From assembly GCA_005406025.1 (NCBI GenBank), contig BGZK01000182.1:62001-126000 (forward strand): DNA of 64,000 nucleotides, given 5' to 3'. The position numbers were made by a program, and so were the translations under genes. Under the pieces are notes generated by a model, which was given only the letters and a program-made list of their open reading frames with translations, had not been told where the DNA came from and did not search any database. Positions within the stretch are counted from its first letter, which is position 1. Each line of letters begins with the position of its first letter. Below are positions 12,651 to 25,100 of the stretch, piece after piece. The DNA comes from Eumeta japonica (lineage: Eukaryota; Arthropoda; Insecta; Lepidoptera; Psychidae).

Positions 12651-13613
12651 ATTAGCTTCATTTAGTCTCTCTCTTTGATTCATATTTTCATCTTAGTTTA
12701 TGTTTTCTCTACTTTTATACGAAATAATTAGATTATTATACTATAATATCAAAGGGCATATGGAGAAAATATTTATTTACATACCATATTTGTCGCACTT
12801 ATTACAACAAAAAGCATGTTTTTTTCTGTCCTCTTAGGGCCATTTTTAACACATCCAGACACTTTAAGAAGTTAGATTTGTCCAAATTTCTTTCAGAAGT
12901 GTTTTTTTTTATGTTATTTTGATATGAGCTTATCGGGCAGGTGTTAATCTACGAAAAATTTGTGCCGGTACGTTCGTCCGTGCGAAATAATTTGTGAACC
13001 GACGTCGCCTACAGCTACAAAACAAAAAAAATATTTCATAAGACTTCAAGGCTACGTCGATCGGGATTAAGATAGAGAACAGGATTCAATACGAGAGATG
13101 AATTCATCCGTTTCCGTGCAAACGAAGGCGTAAGTACGGAATGCTTAGTGTTAACTTTTGACCCTGCGGGCCTTCTCTAAAGCTTCCCACTATTTTCGAG
13201 CTTAGAGCTTTTCTCTTCTCGTTTTCAACGTTGCCTTTTATTATTATCTTTAACTTTAATTCTATCAACATTAAACCTGATAGTCATTTGACAAAATAGT
13301 TTTTACTACACATTTAAACTTTGATGTCTCTTAAAAATATCGACGGATTTTAATCCGGTCACGGTTTTAAGATTGTTAAACGCGATTATTGGAATCCTAA
13401 AACGTCAAGCCAAGAATTTGCAAACGGGGCGTCGTCGTTGTTGCTGAACGCAAACACAACAGGTGATTTTCTATTAGATCAGTGTGTTTTATAAAGCAAT
13501 TTTCACGCCAAAAACGAGCAAAAATAACCACATCTAATATTTGCGTGTCCGCGGCGGACTCTTCACGCTTTCCACGCACACGCCGCCGACAGGCCGCGAG
13601 CGTGCGCGAAGTT

Positions 13614-13767
13614 GTTGTTCTGTGATAGAAAATTTATAGGAACAGATTCAAATAGATCCGAAAACTCTAAATGGTTTTAGTGCGTTGGAACGTTTTGTAG
13701 CCTCATAAGTACACATATATAATACATACATACAAACACACACACATGTGTGTGGGTATGTATGTAA

Positions 13768-13802
<35 letters not shown>

Positions 13803-13914
13803 AGTGTGTGTGTGTGTACTTATGAGACTACAAAACATTCCAAAGCACAAAAACCATTTCGAGTTTTCGGATCTATTTGCATCTGTTTCTATAAATTTTC
13901 TATCACAGAACAAC
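13614..13914. repeat. Large imperfect inverted repeat with TG/CA centre
   Basis: The left arm (13614-about 13720, starting gttgttctgtgatag) is the near-complement of the right arm (about 13812-13914, ending ctatcacagaacaac). The centre is CA-rich then TG-rich (TG tract 13775-13817), so pairing can continue into the loop. No clear target duplication is visible. It may be a foldback transposable element or a local inverted duplication. The open frames across it are repeat translation. Confidence 0.8.
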
Positions 13915-13963
13915 ATGGAAATATATAGATACATATATTGGCGCAAAACATATGCTGTATGTT

Positions 13964-14010
13964 TTACAACTAACAATTAACAATATTTGTTAATTGTTAG
14001 TTAGTTGTAA
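13964..14010. repeat. 20-bp hairpin next to the large inverted repeat
   Basis: ttacaactaacaattaacaa, a TAT loop, and its complement with one 4-base (ttag) duplication in the right arm. It lies 50 bases from the end of the 300-bp inverted repeat. Confidence 0.75.
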
Positions 14011-14649
14011 TAATTACCAAATTAATCGTAAAATTTGACAAAAATATAGACAAACCGTCAAATCTGTAAGATTTCAAAATTTACATTTGTTTTTTTCTCT
14101 TTTCGTGCAACCCGCCGAATATATCTTAATAAACAGTGAACGTGAGGTATTAAGAATATTTGACTTTTAGCCAAGGCACGTTTGGTACGTTTTTGACATG
14201 TAAAAGAATATTAAAATAAATTTAAGTCGAAACAATATTAGGAGAGACATAAAATTGCGACTGTAATATATTTATCTAATTAGGAAGATGAAGGTCGATT
14301 CAATGGAATACTTGAACAGCGCCTATGTGAACACAACTTTCACCATAACTAATTTAATAGTACTGTAGAAAGTGCTCGACCACAATGTTTAGCGTATAGG
14401 AGAAATTACATTAATTTACATTAAAAAAATATAATTTAATCTGGAAATTAAATTATCATTACATATAAATTACGTTACGGTTGAAACATATTAAGGTTTT
14501 ATACAAATCACAGAGATCACGGCTAAGAAGATTTTTCTACTACTTCTTTCTAATATCTGATATATTAATAACATAATAAATAAAACGTAACATAATAAAA
14601 ATATAAGCAGATAAATAGGAAAGACTATTCAAAGTTATTCCTGCCGTTG

Positions 14650-14952
14650 ATTGCCTTCATCGTTCTGATCCCCAGAAATACCTCTAGCACCATCTTGATG
14701 GCTGGAGGTCTACCATCGTAGGCTTTATTAGCAATTTTCTGCCCCGTGCGGCAGAAATTTGGAATGACGTAGCATGAGCCGACTTCCTAATGAATTTCCA
14801 CACGGGGCGTTTAGGAAAAGAGCGTACTCCTTTTAGAAAGCCCACAACGCACTAGTGACTCCTCGAGACTGCGGGTGTTCATGAACGTCTGTGACCACCT
14901 ACTGTCTAGTGACTCGCATGCTCGTTTGCACCTTGGAAATTATATAAAAAAA
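14650..14952 (+). repeat. LINE 3' end copy 2 with pol C-terminal remnant
   Basis: One frame keeps AAEIWNDVA and then FHTGRLGKERTPF, which resembles the WNxLP-containing C-terminus encoded just before the 3' end of lepidopteran Jockey-like LINEs. The following bases (gactgcgggtgttcatgaac, gctcgtttgc, then tataaaaaaa) match the 3' end at 9600-9692. Stops interrupt the frame. Confidence 0.6.
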
Positions 14953-15244
14953 TATTGGTCATACGATGACGTCCACATAAAAAGGTGAATTTGTAAAGTA
15001 CCGAGAACCCAGTGGACGTACAGACTCGCTGCCGCGTTAAATAGGAGGCGCCAGTTGCATTCCTAAGCGTATAAATCTATTTGTTTTTTATTCATACGCA
15101 TAATAAAGTATAATCATTACCACTAAGGTTGTTCATGACTTTTGACGACGAAGAAAAAACATAGCAACGAAACATGCATGTCGAAGTATCTACGCCAGAA
15201 TCTTCAAAGTCATGTGAAAATGCCGTCACGTATTGAACCACCGT

Positions 15245-15400
15245 GTATGAGGAGAGCACATGCTCCCACAAACTTTTTGTTTCAGATTGAGGGAACTGAA
15301 CCCTAGATCCTCCACCTTGGTCCAGTGCGGGCTGGGGTTAGTTGAGGGTATTACATGTAGAAAGAGTCCACTTCTCGGAAATGATGTATTATATGAATCG
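15245..15400 (-). repeat. SINE copy C (3' part)
   Basis: The + strand cccacaaactttttgtttca and the following ttgaggga, gatcctccac and gtccagtgcgggctgg blocks align with the 60920-61010 part of the SINE at 60885-61180. The tRNA-like head is missing. Orientation is the same as the other copies. Confidence 0.5.
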
Positions 15401-15517
15401 CATAAGGTCAAGTTTACACGGGCGTTGTTGTTGTCATACGAACGTTTTTTAGATGGGTTTCTCATGCTAAGTCTGCATTAGCGTCGCTCGGAGCGACGAT
15501 TGACGCGCGATAGTTAC

Positions 15518-15955
15518 GCGATGGACGATAGTTTGAAATCTATCGCCTATCGTTTACCGAAAGGCAGAGCGATAACAAAGGCTAGCGTGATAAATGAATA
15601 GCTCCACTAGCGATATAGCGTGTCGTTGCACGTGATTAGGGTACAGTAGACACTCAGACATAAGGCACAGTCGGGCGGTCAGATTATAGTATTCCAATAG
15701 TGGGCTCGTTGTTGAACGTGATCAGTAAAATGGTGATCACCGAAGCTGGGCGAGGAAGCTGGTGCGGCTACTCAACGAATCGCGAAGTGCAATCTGTTCG
15801 ATGTGTATTAGAAAGTTTCCGTTACACTACAGACGACACGCTACAGACGATAGTTTGAAGTCCAAAAGGGGACGCGATAACAAAGGTCAGCCCTGTAAGT
15901 GACCGGCTCGCTAGCGTTGTAGCGTGTCTTTACACGTTATTGGCCTGCGATGGAA
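15518..15955 (+). repeat. Direct repeat pair of about 110 bp, 325 bp apart
   Basis: 15520-15640 and 15848-15950 both run gacgatagtttgaa, gcgataacaaagg, a ctagcg, tagcgtgtc and cacgt-att in the same order. A palindrome (gtcgctcggagcgac) lies just before, near 15484. The section is more G+C-rich than its surroundings. It may be the ends of an internally deleted element. Confidence 0.55.
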
Positions 15956-16525
15956 GCTAGTGGGGTCCGGGCGTCGGAGAGACCGTTTTAAATTCCACGC
16001 ACCGGCATGCAGCGTAAATTTAACGCTTTATAGCCGCAAACTCGTCACTGACGGTCGCCTTCTGAATCATTACCGCTGACTCATACGGCACGACATCGGA
16101 GAAAAGTGAAAGCCGACGACTCATTTCGGAACGGCCGATTCTATAAAATTAATTTGTTCTATTGCCTTTGTGTGTGTATGTGTTTGTGTGTGTGTATAGG
16201 TTCGTCTCGCTGAATAACTCTCCGGCGAGCCGCACGACGCGCCACCTTCGTCTAATTGTTATCCAGTCACGGACGTGCGTGTCGGACATGCGTAGATGAA
16301 CGCTCCGCGATATGAACTAATGGCGGAATGAGTATTTTCATTAATCGGCTTGTTTCCACTAAGAACAAATCGGATGGATTATAGTTTCTAATTATAGATC
16401 AAGACATTTAGATTAGGAAAAAAAAATCTAATTATCATAAAAATGAAAGATTATTTATATTTTAGAAAATAAATTTCAAAAAAATAGGCATTAAGTCACG
16501 TGACAGTAAACACCAATCAGAAAGT

Positions 16526-17124
16526 GTGACGTCACGGCTCTACAAACATCTGCTGTCGTTGACGTTTTCATTCATACAACAAAGATAGCCTCCTGCCATT
16601 TTCATTATAATTCTCGTTTTATCCCTTTTAACACGTAAATACAGTTGTTCTTAGTCATATAGTGAAAGACAAACAGATATCATCATGGAATCAGGATTTA
16701 GAAAGCAAATAGCAATAACTTGCCCAGAGTTGACGCCGTTATGCTTGGTACATTTTTCGCATCAAATAGAGACTTTTGCTCATCGGAATTCCGCAATGTT
16801 AAAGCTTCAATGTAAGTATAATATATTTATTATAAGTTTAGATATAAATATTAATGTTTTATTACCGATTATTGATTTTGTATGTATTGTTTGTAGACCT
16901 TTTATATTCATTCAGACTATCATTCCTCCTTGCAAGTGTTAGCTTTTCCGTATTTGTTGATTTCTTGGAACATATATAAATAATTTTGGGCGTTTTATGC
17001 TTGTACTTTCACACTGAGGCACTACACAGCACTTGTAATAGTTATAGACGGCAAATCCATTTTATTTTAAAACACTTCCAATCTTAGTAAACAAACAGTT
17101 TTGTTTGGCGAGCCGTGACGTCAT
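16526..17124 (+). mobile_element. TIR element with CRE-like ends and a promoter/exon-like interior
   Basis: Left end 16526-16548 (gtgacgtcacggctc then tacaaaca) and right end 17102-17124 are inverted copies with about 3 mismatches in 23. Each contains a perfect TGACGTCA palindrome. The interior holds an ATG frame at 16685 (MESGFRKQIAITCPELTPL...) that reaches an excellent splice donor, GTAAGT, at 16812. I see no target duplication. Either it is a non-autonomous DNA transposon that carries a promoter, or a genuine first exon lies between chance repeats. Confidence 0.5.
16685..16811 (+). other. Candidate first coding exon inside the 16.5-kb TIR element
   Basis: 42 codons plus one base from ATG to a consensus donor (aat, then GTAAGTAT). 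The upstream 150 bases hold a TGACGTCA site at 16527 and a TCATTC initiator-like word near 16569. No partner exon was found. The product is not recognised. Treat as a hypothesis. Confidence 0.25.
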
Positions 17125-17559
17125 TCAAGACGCCATGACAGTCTTGAGCGTTTTGACGGAAAATTAAATTGATTTTTAAATGCAAAATACTAATTGTAAA
17201 TATTAGTTTTCCTTAAAATATATTTTTTGGATAAAATAAGTGTCTAGGTGTATAAATAACTAGTTTTTAAAATTTTGTCAACTAGCCTATTCAAACCGTT
17301 AGCGTGAAACCGCTACCACGACATATGCAAAACAAACATTTTAGTGAAACATGAAGTACTTTTTTTTTCAGTAATTATTATAAAAGATAGGTGGGTATTT
17401 AATGATAGCGAACAGAAATGAAATTTTCATGGTCTAGTACACCAGTCACGCAATTGTACTGATGTTATATCCGGTCGGTGTATGTATTTACAATGTTAAC
17501 ACCGGTAAGTATATCGGCTCTTGCGTCGGTGTCTTTTGTCTCCGTGACGCTTATAAAAT

Positions 17560-17580
17560 TATAGATCAGTCTGATCTATA
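17560..17580. repeat. 21-bp palindrome
   Basis: tatagatcag, one base, ctgatctata: a perfect 10-bp inverted repeat, followed by a further gatcagatag word. Confidence 0.7.
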
Positions 17581-17759
17581 GATCAGATAGATATGCGTCC
17601 TTATTTGAGGTGTAAAATTCCAATATTCATTCTCCATGTTTTAGTGACGATGCACAACCGTATAAGACTTAGAATACAGTTCGTCGAATTATATAGAGAC
17701 CCGACAACGTTCACACTCAAACCGCTGGGCAATGATAATTTTGTATAACATCCATAGAC

Positions 17760-17925
17760 GCGTTATTACCACGATAGAGCGATTCGGGCCCGTTGCGATA
17801 CGTCAAATATAACGATGTCAAAATTAAAGTCACTCCGGCCGTAACAAACGGCGCGGTCGCGGCGCGCGATTTCCCGCGTCCGTGTTACTTTCTAACGCCG
17901 CCGCGTAGGTAATGGCGTTTTGCTG
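17760..17925. other. CpG-rich patch
   Basis: A locally G+C-rich run with many CG dinucleotides (for example ggcgcggtcgcggcgcgcga at about 17850) in A+T-rich surroundings. No exon with valid splice sites was found. Confidence 0.4.
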
Positions 17926-18880
17926 AATCGACGATAGTCTTTATTGTCGTTCGCATAATCGAATAAATGTCTGATTCGCCGTGAAGCATAAATAATTTTC
18001 GTATATTAAGATCACACGGAATGCGTATGAATGCTAATCGGGAGAAAATTGTTCGACGAGTGTTTAATTTCGATCGAATTAATGTTAAATTTCTCTGATA
18101 GGACGTATTGTTATTTTAAATTCTCGCAATGAGAATTGAAAATAAATATTAAATTGGGAAGTTACTGCTTACAATGCGATTTTTTTAAATCGAGTTTTTA
18201 ATCAATTTTGCCGTTTTAGGGTTTTAGACACCGATTTCGACCATTGTTCATAGAGATGTCTGTATGTGTGTGTTAATTTGGAGTGGAATGTATGTACTAT
18301 GTATGTGTTTACCAGATTAACAAATGTTTATAGTTTAACCGATCGAAACGTAGTTTCTGACGTTCAAAAATGGTCCACTCAACTTTGACGCCCTGAAATG
18401 TTGAACTGATTATGCCCGGTAAATTTTGAGTAATCACAAAAATACAGTTTTGAAAAAGGTTTCTTTGAAATAACTTTTATATTACGATATAGTTCGACGA
18501 TAAAACCTTATCACTTGTTTTACCCAAACAGTTCCATCGATTGTCGTAAATTACATAGAATTCGGTAGATATATTCTACAGATTTCATTGCAAAAAAAAT
18601 TTGAGTTTTTCATTTTACATTACTTTTAAACTTCTTTACCGATAAATTCAAAATACGTCCAGTTATTTTTCTTAACTAAACGACGTTTATTCGTTCAAAA
18701 TTTCGTAAAAAATTATTTTTTTGAAATAATTTCTAAAAATTTTGTTGGATTGTTGTCTGGTGTCGGTCAACTTTCTTTGACTTGCTTCTGAAAAAGCTGC
18801 TTCGAATGCCACAAAGTAGGTCAAAATCAAATTATGAGTTAGATAAATATCGTAGTTTAATATTTAAAAAAAATGCGCTT

Positions 18881-18976
18881 TCATCATCATCATCATCATC
18901 GCTCGACCTTCAGCCAGTCGCAATGACTGAAAGGGACAAGTCCCGATACACCGAAGGAGCGTACGCTTTATGAATA
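18881..18976 (-). repeat. (ATG)n-tailed SINE/LINE 3' end, copy 1
   Basis: On the minus strand: ccttcggtgtatcgggactt, a tcagtcattgcgactggctg block, aaggtcgagcg and an (ATG)n tail at 18881-18900. It matches the + strand sequence at 32842-32911 block by block, in opposite orientation. Tails of this kind are typical of RTE LINEs and of SINEs that use their machinery. Confidence 0.7.
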
Positions 18977-19300
18977 AATGTAAGCATAAGCAAAATGGTA
19001 TTAAGGTTATGTTTTTGAGCTTGGAGATCTTTAAAACCACAAAAATTGATATTTTGAGTTCAAACTTAATAATCAACTGCTAATTTTGAAGACTTTGAAA
19101 TCTAAAGTAGCAAAAAGCTTCAGGAATGGCGTATAAGGTAAACCATTTTTCAAATTTTTGAGCTCGAAAAATTTAAAGATAGTCTTTGAGCTTTGAGACA
19201 ACTATACTTTTGAACTCGAGGAACTCAAAAACACATCGATAAATGTCATAGTGGGGAAGTTTTAGAGATGGTCTGCAGGGTCTACCGTTTTATGTATCTT

Positions 19301-19470
19301 TGTATATATAATCACGCCCATTTCTCAGAAGGGTAGACAGAGACTACAGATTTCCACATGGTATGTACGATCTTTGCACGTCTCTCTCGCTTCATTGACA
19401 TCCATCAACCTTTGCGATCCGTCAATGAGAGTTCGTAGGTTTCGGGTGCTTAAAATTTGACCAGTATTAA
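19301..19470 (+). repeat. Lepidopteran interspersed repeat (gacagagactac core)
   Basis: Blocks aatcacgcccatttctcaga, agggtagacagagactacag, a tctcgcttcattgacatcc block and gtttcgggtgcttaaaattt occur in order. The same order is seen at 2325-2470. I recall this family as abundant in Lepidoptera; its class is unclear to me. Confidence 0.6.
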
Positions 19471-19614
19471 CGGGTACTAAAAATATTGTCGAAATGTAGG
19501 CCTAGGTAGTGGAGTGATAAAAACTGACACAATGTGACAAAATATGACGTATGACGTTAAATCCAACCACCGTAGGCCTTTTAAGAAAATGGCAATTGGT
19601 AATTAGTTGACACT

Positions 19615-19865
19615 TACATGCAACATGCATTAACATGCAGCATGCAACCCACCGCTGACCCACGAATCTGCCTCTACACTACGAATCTCTATCCAAATGA
19701 TTGAATATTGATTCCAGAGGATTGACAGATATCGAAGTGTTATTTATTTTTATAATTATCTTATTCCGCTAACCGTTAAATTGTTAATTCTACGTACGTT
19801 TCATGCCAACCAGGCACATCCTCAGGAAATTGCCGACCGTCACATCCACCAGGGTGCAAGGGGCG
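19615..19865 (+). mobile_element. TIR element copy 1 (left end present)
   Basis: The left end (caacatgcattaacatgcag then catgcaacccaccgctgac) is the inverted complement of the right end of the 36.5-kb copy (36818-36860). The interior (cgaatctgcctct, attgaatattgattc, gaggattgacagatatc, ctacgtacgtttcatgc) aligns with 36490-36690 in the same orientation. The right end is not recognisable here. Confidence 0.6.
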
Positions 19866-22039
19866 TTAAAACAACCAAAACAACCTCATTAAGCGGGCCG
19901 CTGTCATGCAATGGTCAAAGAGCGACGAAAACATTCATAAGACAGCCACAGACCACCACCGATAGACATGCCTGTCAAATGTCACAGACTAACCATCACC
20001 GACATTACCCAAATAGTTACAAGCAAGCGTCCAATAATGGTGATTTATAAACGTCAATTTAATTAGTTGTTTGTGTATTCATATATAAGATTCCGATTTT
20101 GTATTATTGTGGATGATCCTCAGGTTATGTGTTTCAGTGTCTCATACAGTATTGGCGAAAAAGATACGACGAAAACAGCGATCTGTGTTCTGAGATATCT
20201 TACATGATACGTAATTAACCAATTAAGCGTTATTTTACGAAGTATATAAACGAAAATAAGGATCACTGTTTCCCTAAAGTATTTTATAGGCATTTTTTAC
20301 TATCTCACATGAGACATTGTACCGTATGAGTCGAGAGTCACTCGCCTAGTCTATATCTAAAATTAATTTGAATTTCACACGACTCGCTTTACGTTTATGA
20401 TTCTCGACCGCATATTTTACAATCTAGGCTCGATGTTTCTGAAGATCGCCGCTTAAACTGACTTACTATATTCATAAAAATATTTAGACAGAGGTTTAGT
20501 TATGCGACAGTGCGGCTATGTTAAGGTATTTTTCAATCGTTTTTCAGGCTAAAAAATAATATATGTATATTCTAAAGAAATTTGATACATTTTAAAAGTT
20601 TTAACATGTAAAAATGTAACTTAACTAAAGTATACTGAATAATGGGACAACTGTCCCTCCTAACCCTGACCTCAATGAAGCCAAACCGCTGAGGAAGAGA
20701 CATTCGGGCGTGAATCACCAAATAAACTCTCCTAATCAAACTTGCACCCCGTAATAAAAGAACGTAGAAGAGCAACTACGCGCATAAAATATATGAACAG
20801 TAAACAAATGGTTTTTATTTGAGATACTTCAGAACAATACCTAAAAGTAGCCCTAGACGTGCTTACAGTGGTTAAAAGCTTTGAAGGCATACTTTGGTTC
20901 GTCCTGAATCGTTCATAATGCCTTCTACCTGTTTGAAGTCCAAGACAAACGTCCGTACTCCAGAATCCTTAAACCATAAACGTTATGGCCTATGGTCTAT
21001 GGTTCATAGACTTTGTCAGCGCTTTTCGAAAAAGTCGTTGACTACTCGTGAATGTTGTGAGTACGAATGAATATTAATGTACCTTTTTCATTGAAGGCTC
21101 TTATTAATCCGACGACCGCTTTAAAACAATTATTTGAATGAGAAACCCTACAAATTTCGTTCTAAATTAAAGTATTTTCTCCAAACGGCAAAGCGATATA
21201 TCCTTTTCATCCTAACGCTATCTCCGCAAGTGGCGTCCGGTCGCGGACGCGAGAGACGGGTCGGAGTGTCTCATATCTACGAATAAGTTTTCGTCGGCCC
21301 GTATTGACCGGCAGCCTATTGCGACACGGCGTTGGAAGCTGTTTTGTGACATTATAGTGTTTCTTCGAATGTAAATATCGAAGGTCGTTTGCATAAAAGG
21401 ACTGTATTGCAAATGAATGCATACCTTTGGAATTTTCTGTTGGCTAAGAGGATTTAAACTTAAAGCTGTCCAAAATTGTGTTATGAATTTGATGAAACTG
21501 TATAAGTAGGAGAAAGCATTGTTATGTTTTGATATTTTTGACTTTATGTTCTTACCGATTCCGTAATCCTCAATGTATTGAATACTTGTATCCTTTTTCA
21601 ACAGTCTGTTTTCCTAATTTTTTTTTGGTTAAAGATGAAACAATTTTATGTTTTAACAGTTTTCAATTATCAAATATATTCATTATAACAACGCATTACG
21701 ATTCCTCGTTTTTGAAGTTAAACTTTAGTAGTAATGATTCGAAAGCGGACAGTTAGTTCAATTTTCATGGCAAAACAAATTGAATAATTGAGTCAGATAA
21801 AGCTTAGAAACGTGTGCACTAATTTAATAAACAATTCACATCTCAACTGACCTTTATTGTTGCAAAAGAAACAGTTACATGTTGTTTTAAAAGGATAATA
21901 ATGTATTTTATTACAAATTTCGATATATTTATAATAAAGAAACATAATTAAAAGAAGTGTTTTTTCTTCAAAATTTATGAACATGTCGTTCATAAAAGTA
22001 ATTTGTATCGATGTGTTATGTATCAAACACCTCGTTTCT
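19866..22039. other. No supported feature
   Basis: Mixed composition. A G+C-richer stretch at 21215-21345 has overlapping minus-strand frames that I cannot assign. 20572-20775 is similar. Confidence 0.4.
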
Positions 22040-22195
22040 GAGGCATACTTTCCCACAATCCTTTTAATTCAGACTGAAGGGTTTAAACATAAATGCCTAC
22101 ACGCCAGTCCTTAGTCTACTCGCCTTTGGCCAGCATCGATCCTGGCACTTTCTACTTCAAAGACGACACTCTCGACCGCTGAGCCGCCGACACTC
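22040..22195 (-). repeat. tRNA-derived SINE copy B (internally deleted)
   Basis: The minus strand starts cggctcagcggtcgagag (A-box-like) and has aggatcgatgctgg (B-box-like). It then jumps to the tail block gaattaaaaggattgtggga shared with copy G at 60920. The middle portion seen in copies A and E is absent. Confidence 0.65.
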
Positions 22196-25100
22196 GTAAG
22201 AAATTTATATTTTGTTAAAAAAAAAAAAACGCTTACACAATATAATAAAATAAAAATAATAAAACAAATCAGTTACATTTTCGCAGAAGGTAACCAAAGC
22301 GTTCATAGCGAAGGATAATATACGAGAAAAGTTTGTCGAAGTGCTACTACAATAACTCGTATCGCCGGTTGGGACATAAGCAATTTTTCTGTCTGTGCGC
22401 CGGTCTCTCGTTACCTCTCCCCGCCCGACCGTAACGCTATGAAAACATCCAACGTTTATCCAATTACGGCGCCCGACTGTGAACGCTGCTGTGTATCAAA
22501 TAAATTGGACGCATTTTTCATTGTTTTCAACGCTCTTATTAAAAAAATAAATATTACGCCACGTCGGAAAACAGCATTGTCCATTTTTTTTTACACTTTT
22601 GCGAAATTATTAACAATTCCAGTATTTTTACTCGGTACTATGACGCGGTGAAATAAATTCATAGTACAACGCTATGGCGATTACCGTGATTTTTTTTTTA
22701 TGTGCATAAATTTGACGCTTTAGATGTACTGGGTAGCTTATTATTTTGTGGAGCGTGTACACGTGTGTGCTTGTGTCGGCGCATGGTGCCATCTGACCAC
22801 GAAAATATGTATTTGCGTTTAAGAGCCAGTACTAAGCCGACACGTATTTCATTTTCGTATTTTCTCTACCCGGATATATTCATTCATTCCAAATCCAACA
22901 CCAAAGACCACTTCATGACATAAAAATAAATTGAATTAATTAATTGACGAGAGCCATTACTCCTTTTGTTATGTTTGTTCTTATTGTTGCAATCTGTCAT
23001 TAATATTATAAATTAAAATTGAATTTTAAGCTAAGACTATCAGTAATGATTGCTTTGTCATCTACATTCACAAAACTCTGGCTATTATATGTTATAAAAA
23101 CTTTAAAAAACATAAAATACTAAAAACTGCATAGAATCTCAGACTCTTTAAAGCGAAAGAAGTTCAAATATGTTTTATTCAATTTTTTTTTTTCGAAATT
23201 CACTGCATATAACATTCATATTCAATTATATCGCCTAAGCGATAAGTGTGCCAAATTTTCTTTGATACACGAAAGCTGTATGAGTACACTCAACTATGTA
23301 CCATACCATAGTATACTATACCATACCAGAGTATACCAACTCACTAAGCTGATCGTTAAACTATAGATTAATGATCAACTTAGTGAGACAAGCATAATCT
23401 AGAATCTAAAACTTTGAAACTTGTCCGTTCATTACCCGATGCGAAGATAGGGTGATAGGACATTAGATATACTATTGGACTAAACTGTGTAGCTTTAGAC
23501 TTCCCCCAAGTTTTCGGATATATTTCGTTAACGGTATATTAGGGGTTTTTTAAAATGCGATAAAGTATTTATCTATTCATTTATTGGTGAAATAAAACGC
23601 CCCTTCGCTTTCTTCGCGTTACATCTTCAATAGATGGCATCATTTTTAGTACGATAAAATTTCATATTCCAGATTGATAAAAATTCTTGTATGTTCTCAG
23701 TCGAGATAAAGACGGTAGAGAAATGTTCTGACTCTATTTTGGTTTGTTTCGTAATACCTATGTCGGTATTTGTCAAATTTCAAATTCGCAAGATTTGTCA
23801 AGGCCAGGCGGGGACAGACGGCATATAATAACAGGGTGTTCAAAGTTTTCACACTTTCTTTCATTTTTTGCGATTTCACCCCTAAATAATGACGAATGGC
23901 AGGTTTTTCTGCAAAGATAATTTAACGTTTTGCTTTTTTTTTGCATAACTTTTCTCATCTGTTTTTTTAATGCTTCTATACACATATAATACAATCGAAC
24001 GAGCTACAATAATAATAATCTAAGACAAATTTTTGAGAAATTGAAAATATAATTCGTTTGCACAAATTACCTATGTTTTCATTTATATGTGTTCCATTCA
24101 ATATATCTACATTAATATATGTTTACTGATTGAATAATTATGATAGTGTGTTTGTTTGTTTACTTATTCAACGCATTAATGACTTATTAGATATATATCT
24201 TTTCTGCTGGTACGGAAAATTGAATTCATGAGTTGAAAATGATTTAGTTAGAAATATGACGAGGAAACTGTGCACCAATGAAGTCATGATTGTAGAATAT
24301 ACAATATTACTAAGCTATCATTATATTGTCTAATGATTAAGCATCGCCTCTGTAGCTATGGATAAAACATCCAGTTGTTTTTTCTCAAATAACCACATCA
24401 AGTATTTAAGGAAAAGTAATTAATGTTATATACGCGTAAACACATTTGTGCGTTTGAATTTGTTTGCCTTTTGGAATGCGACTACTGAGCCGACGTGGAT
24501 GAAAGTTTAATTTAACTTTTAGATTTTAGTATCTTTATTTAAAATAAAATACGTTTCCCTATAAAACGATAGACTAAAAATTTGAAACGAATGGTTTCAA
24601 TAGAATTTAGTGCCAGGGATACCTCTACGATTAATATAACTAGACATCAGAAGCGGTCTTATTCTAATACGTTTTTTCAATCATAAGGTTATTTTATGTC
24701 TCAATATCGATCAGTTGATGTAATATCGTAAAACAAGCTCAAAAACAGCATTGAAACAAATTCTGTGTATATACTTGGATTTCATACAGAAATATGATTT
24801 TGTAATGACTATGATTGTCTGGATTTCATATTGTTTTTCATTAGAATATTTTTTAATAACGTAATTTTTCATAATAATAATAGACAAGAATGTGTTTGAG
24901 GAACGAAAAAGATAAACAACATTTCCAAAAATAAGAAATAAAAACCGCTTTCAAAAACCTGTTTAAACAATTAGAGGCCCCTGAAATATTACCATAAGTT
25001 GAGTTTTAAACTTTTTAACTTTTTCTTTCCCTTGTCAAAGTAAACAAAGCCACTATTTCCTCGCTAATATCATATACGCTTGCCCAAGCATTTGTATAAT

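Noticed and set aside
13677..13976. 99-codon minus-strand frame rich in His-Thr and Ile-Tyr
   Set aside because: It is translation of CA/TG and TA simple repeats inside an inverted repeat.
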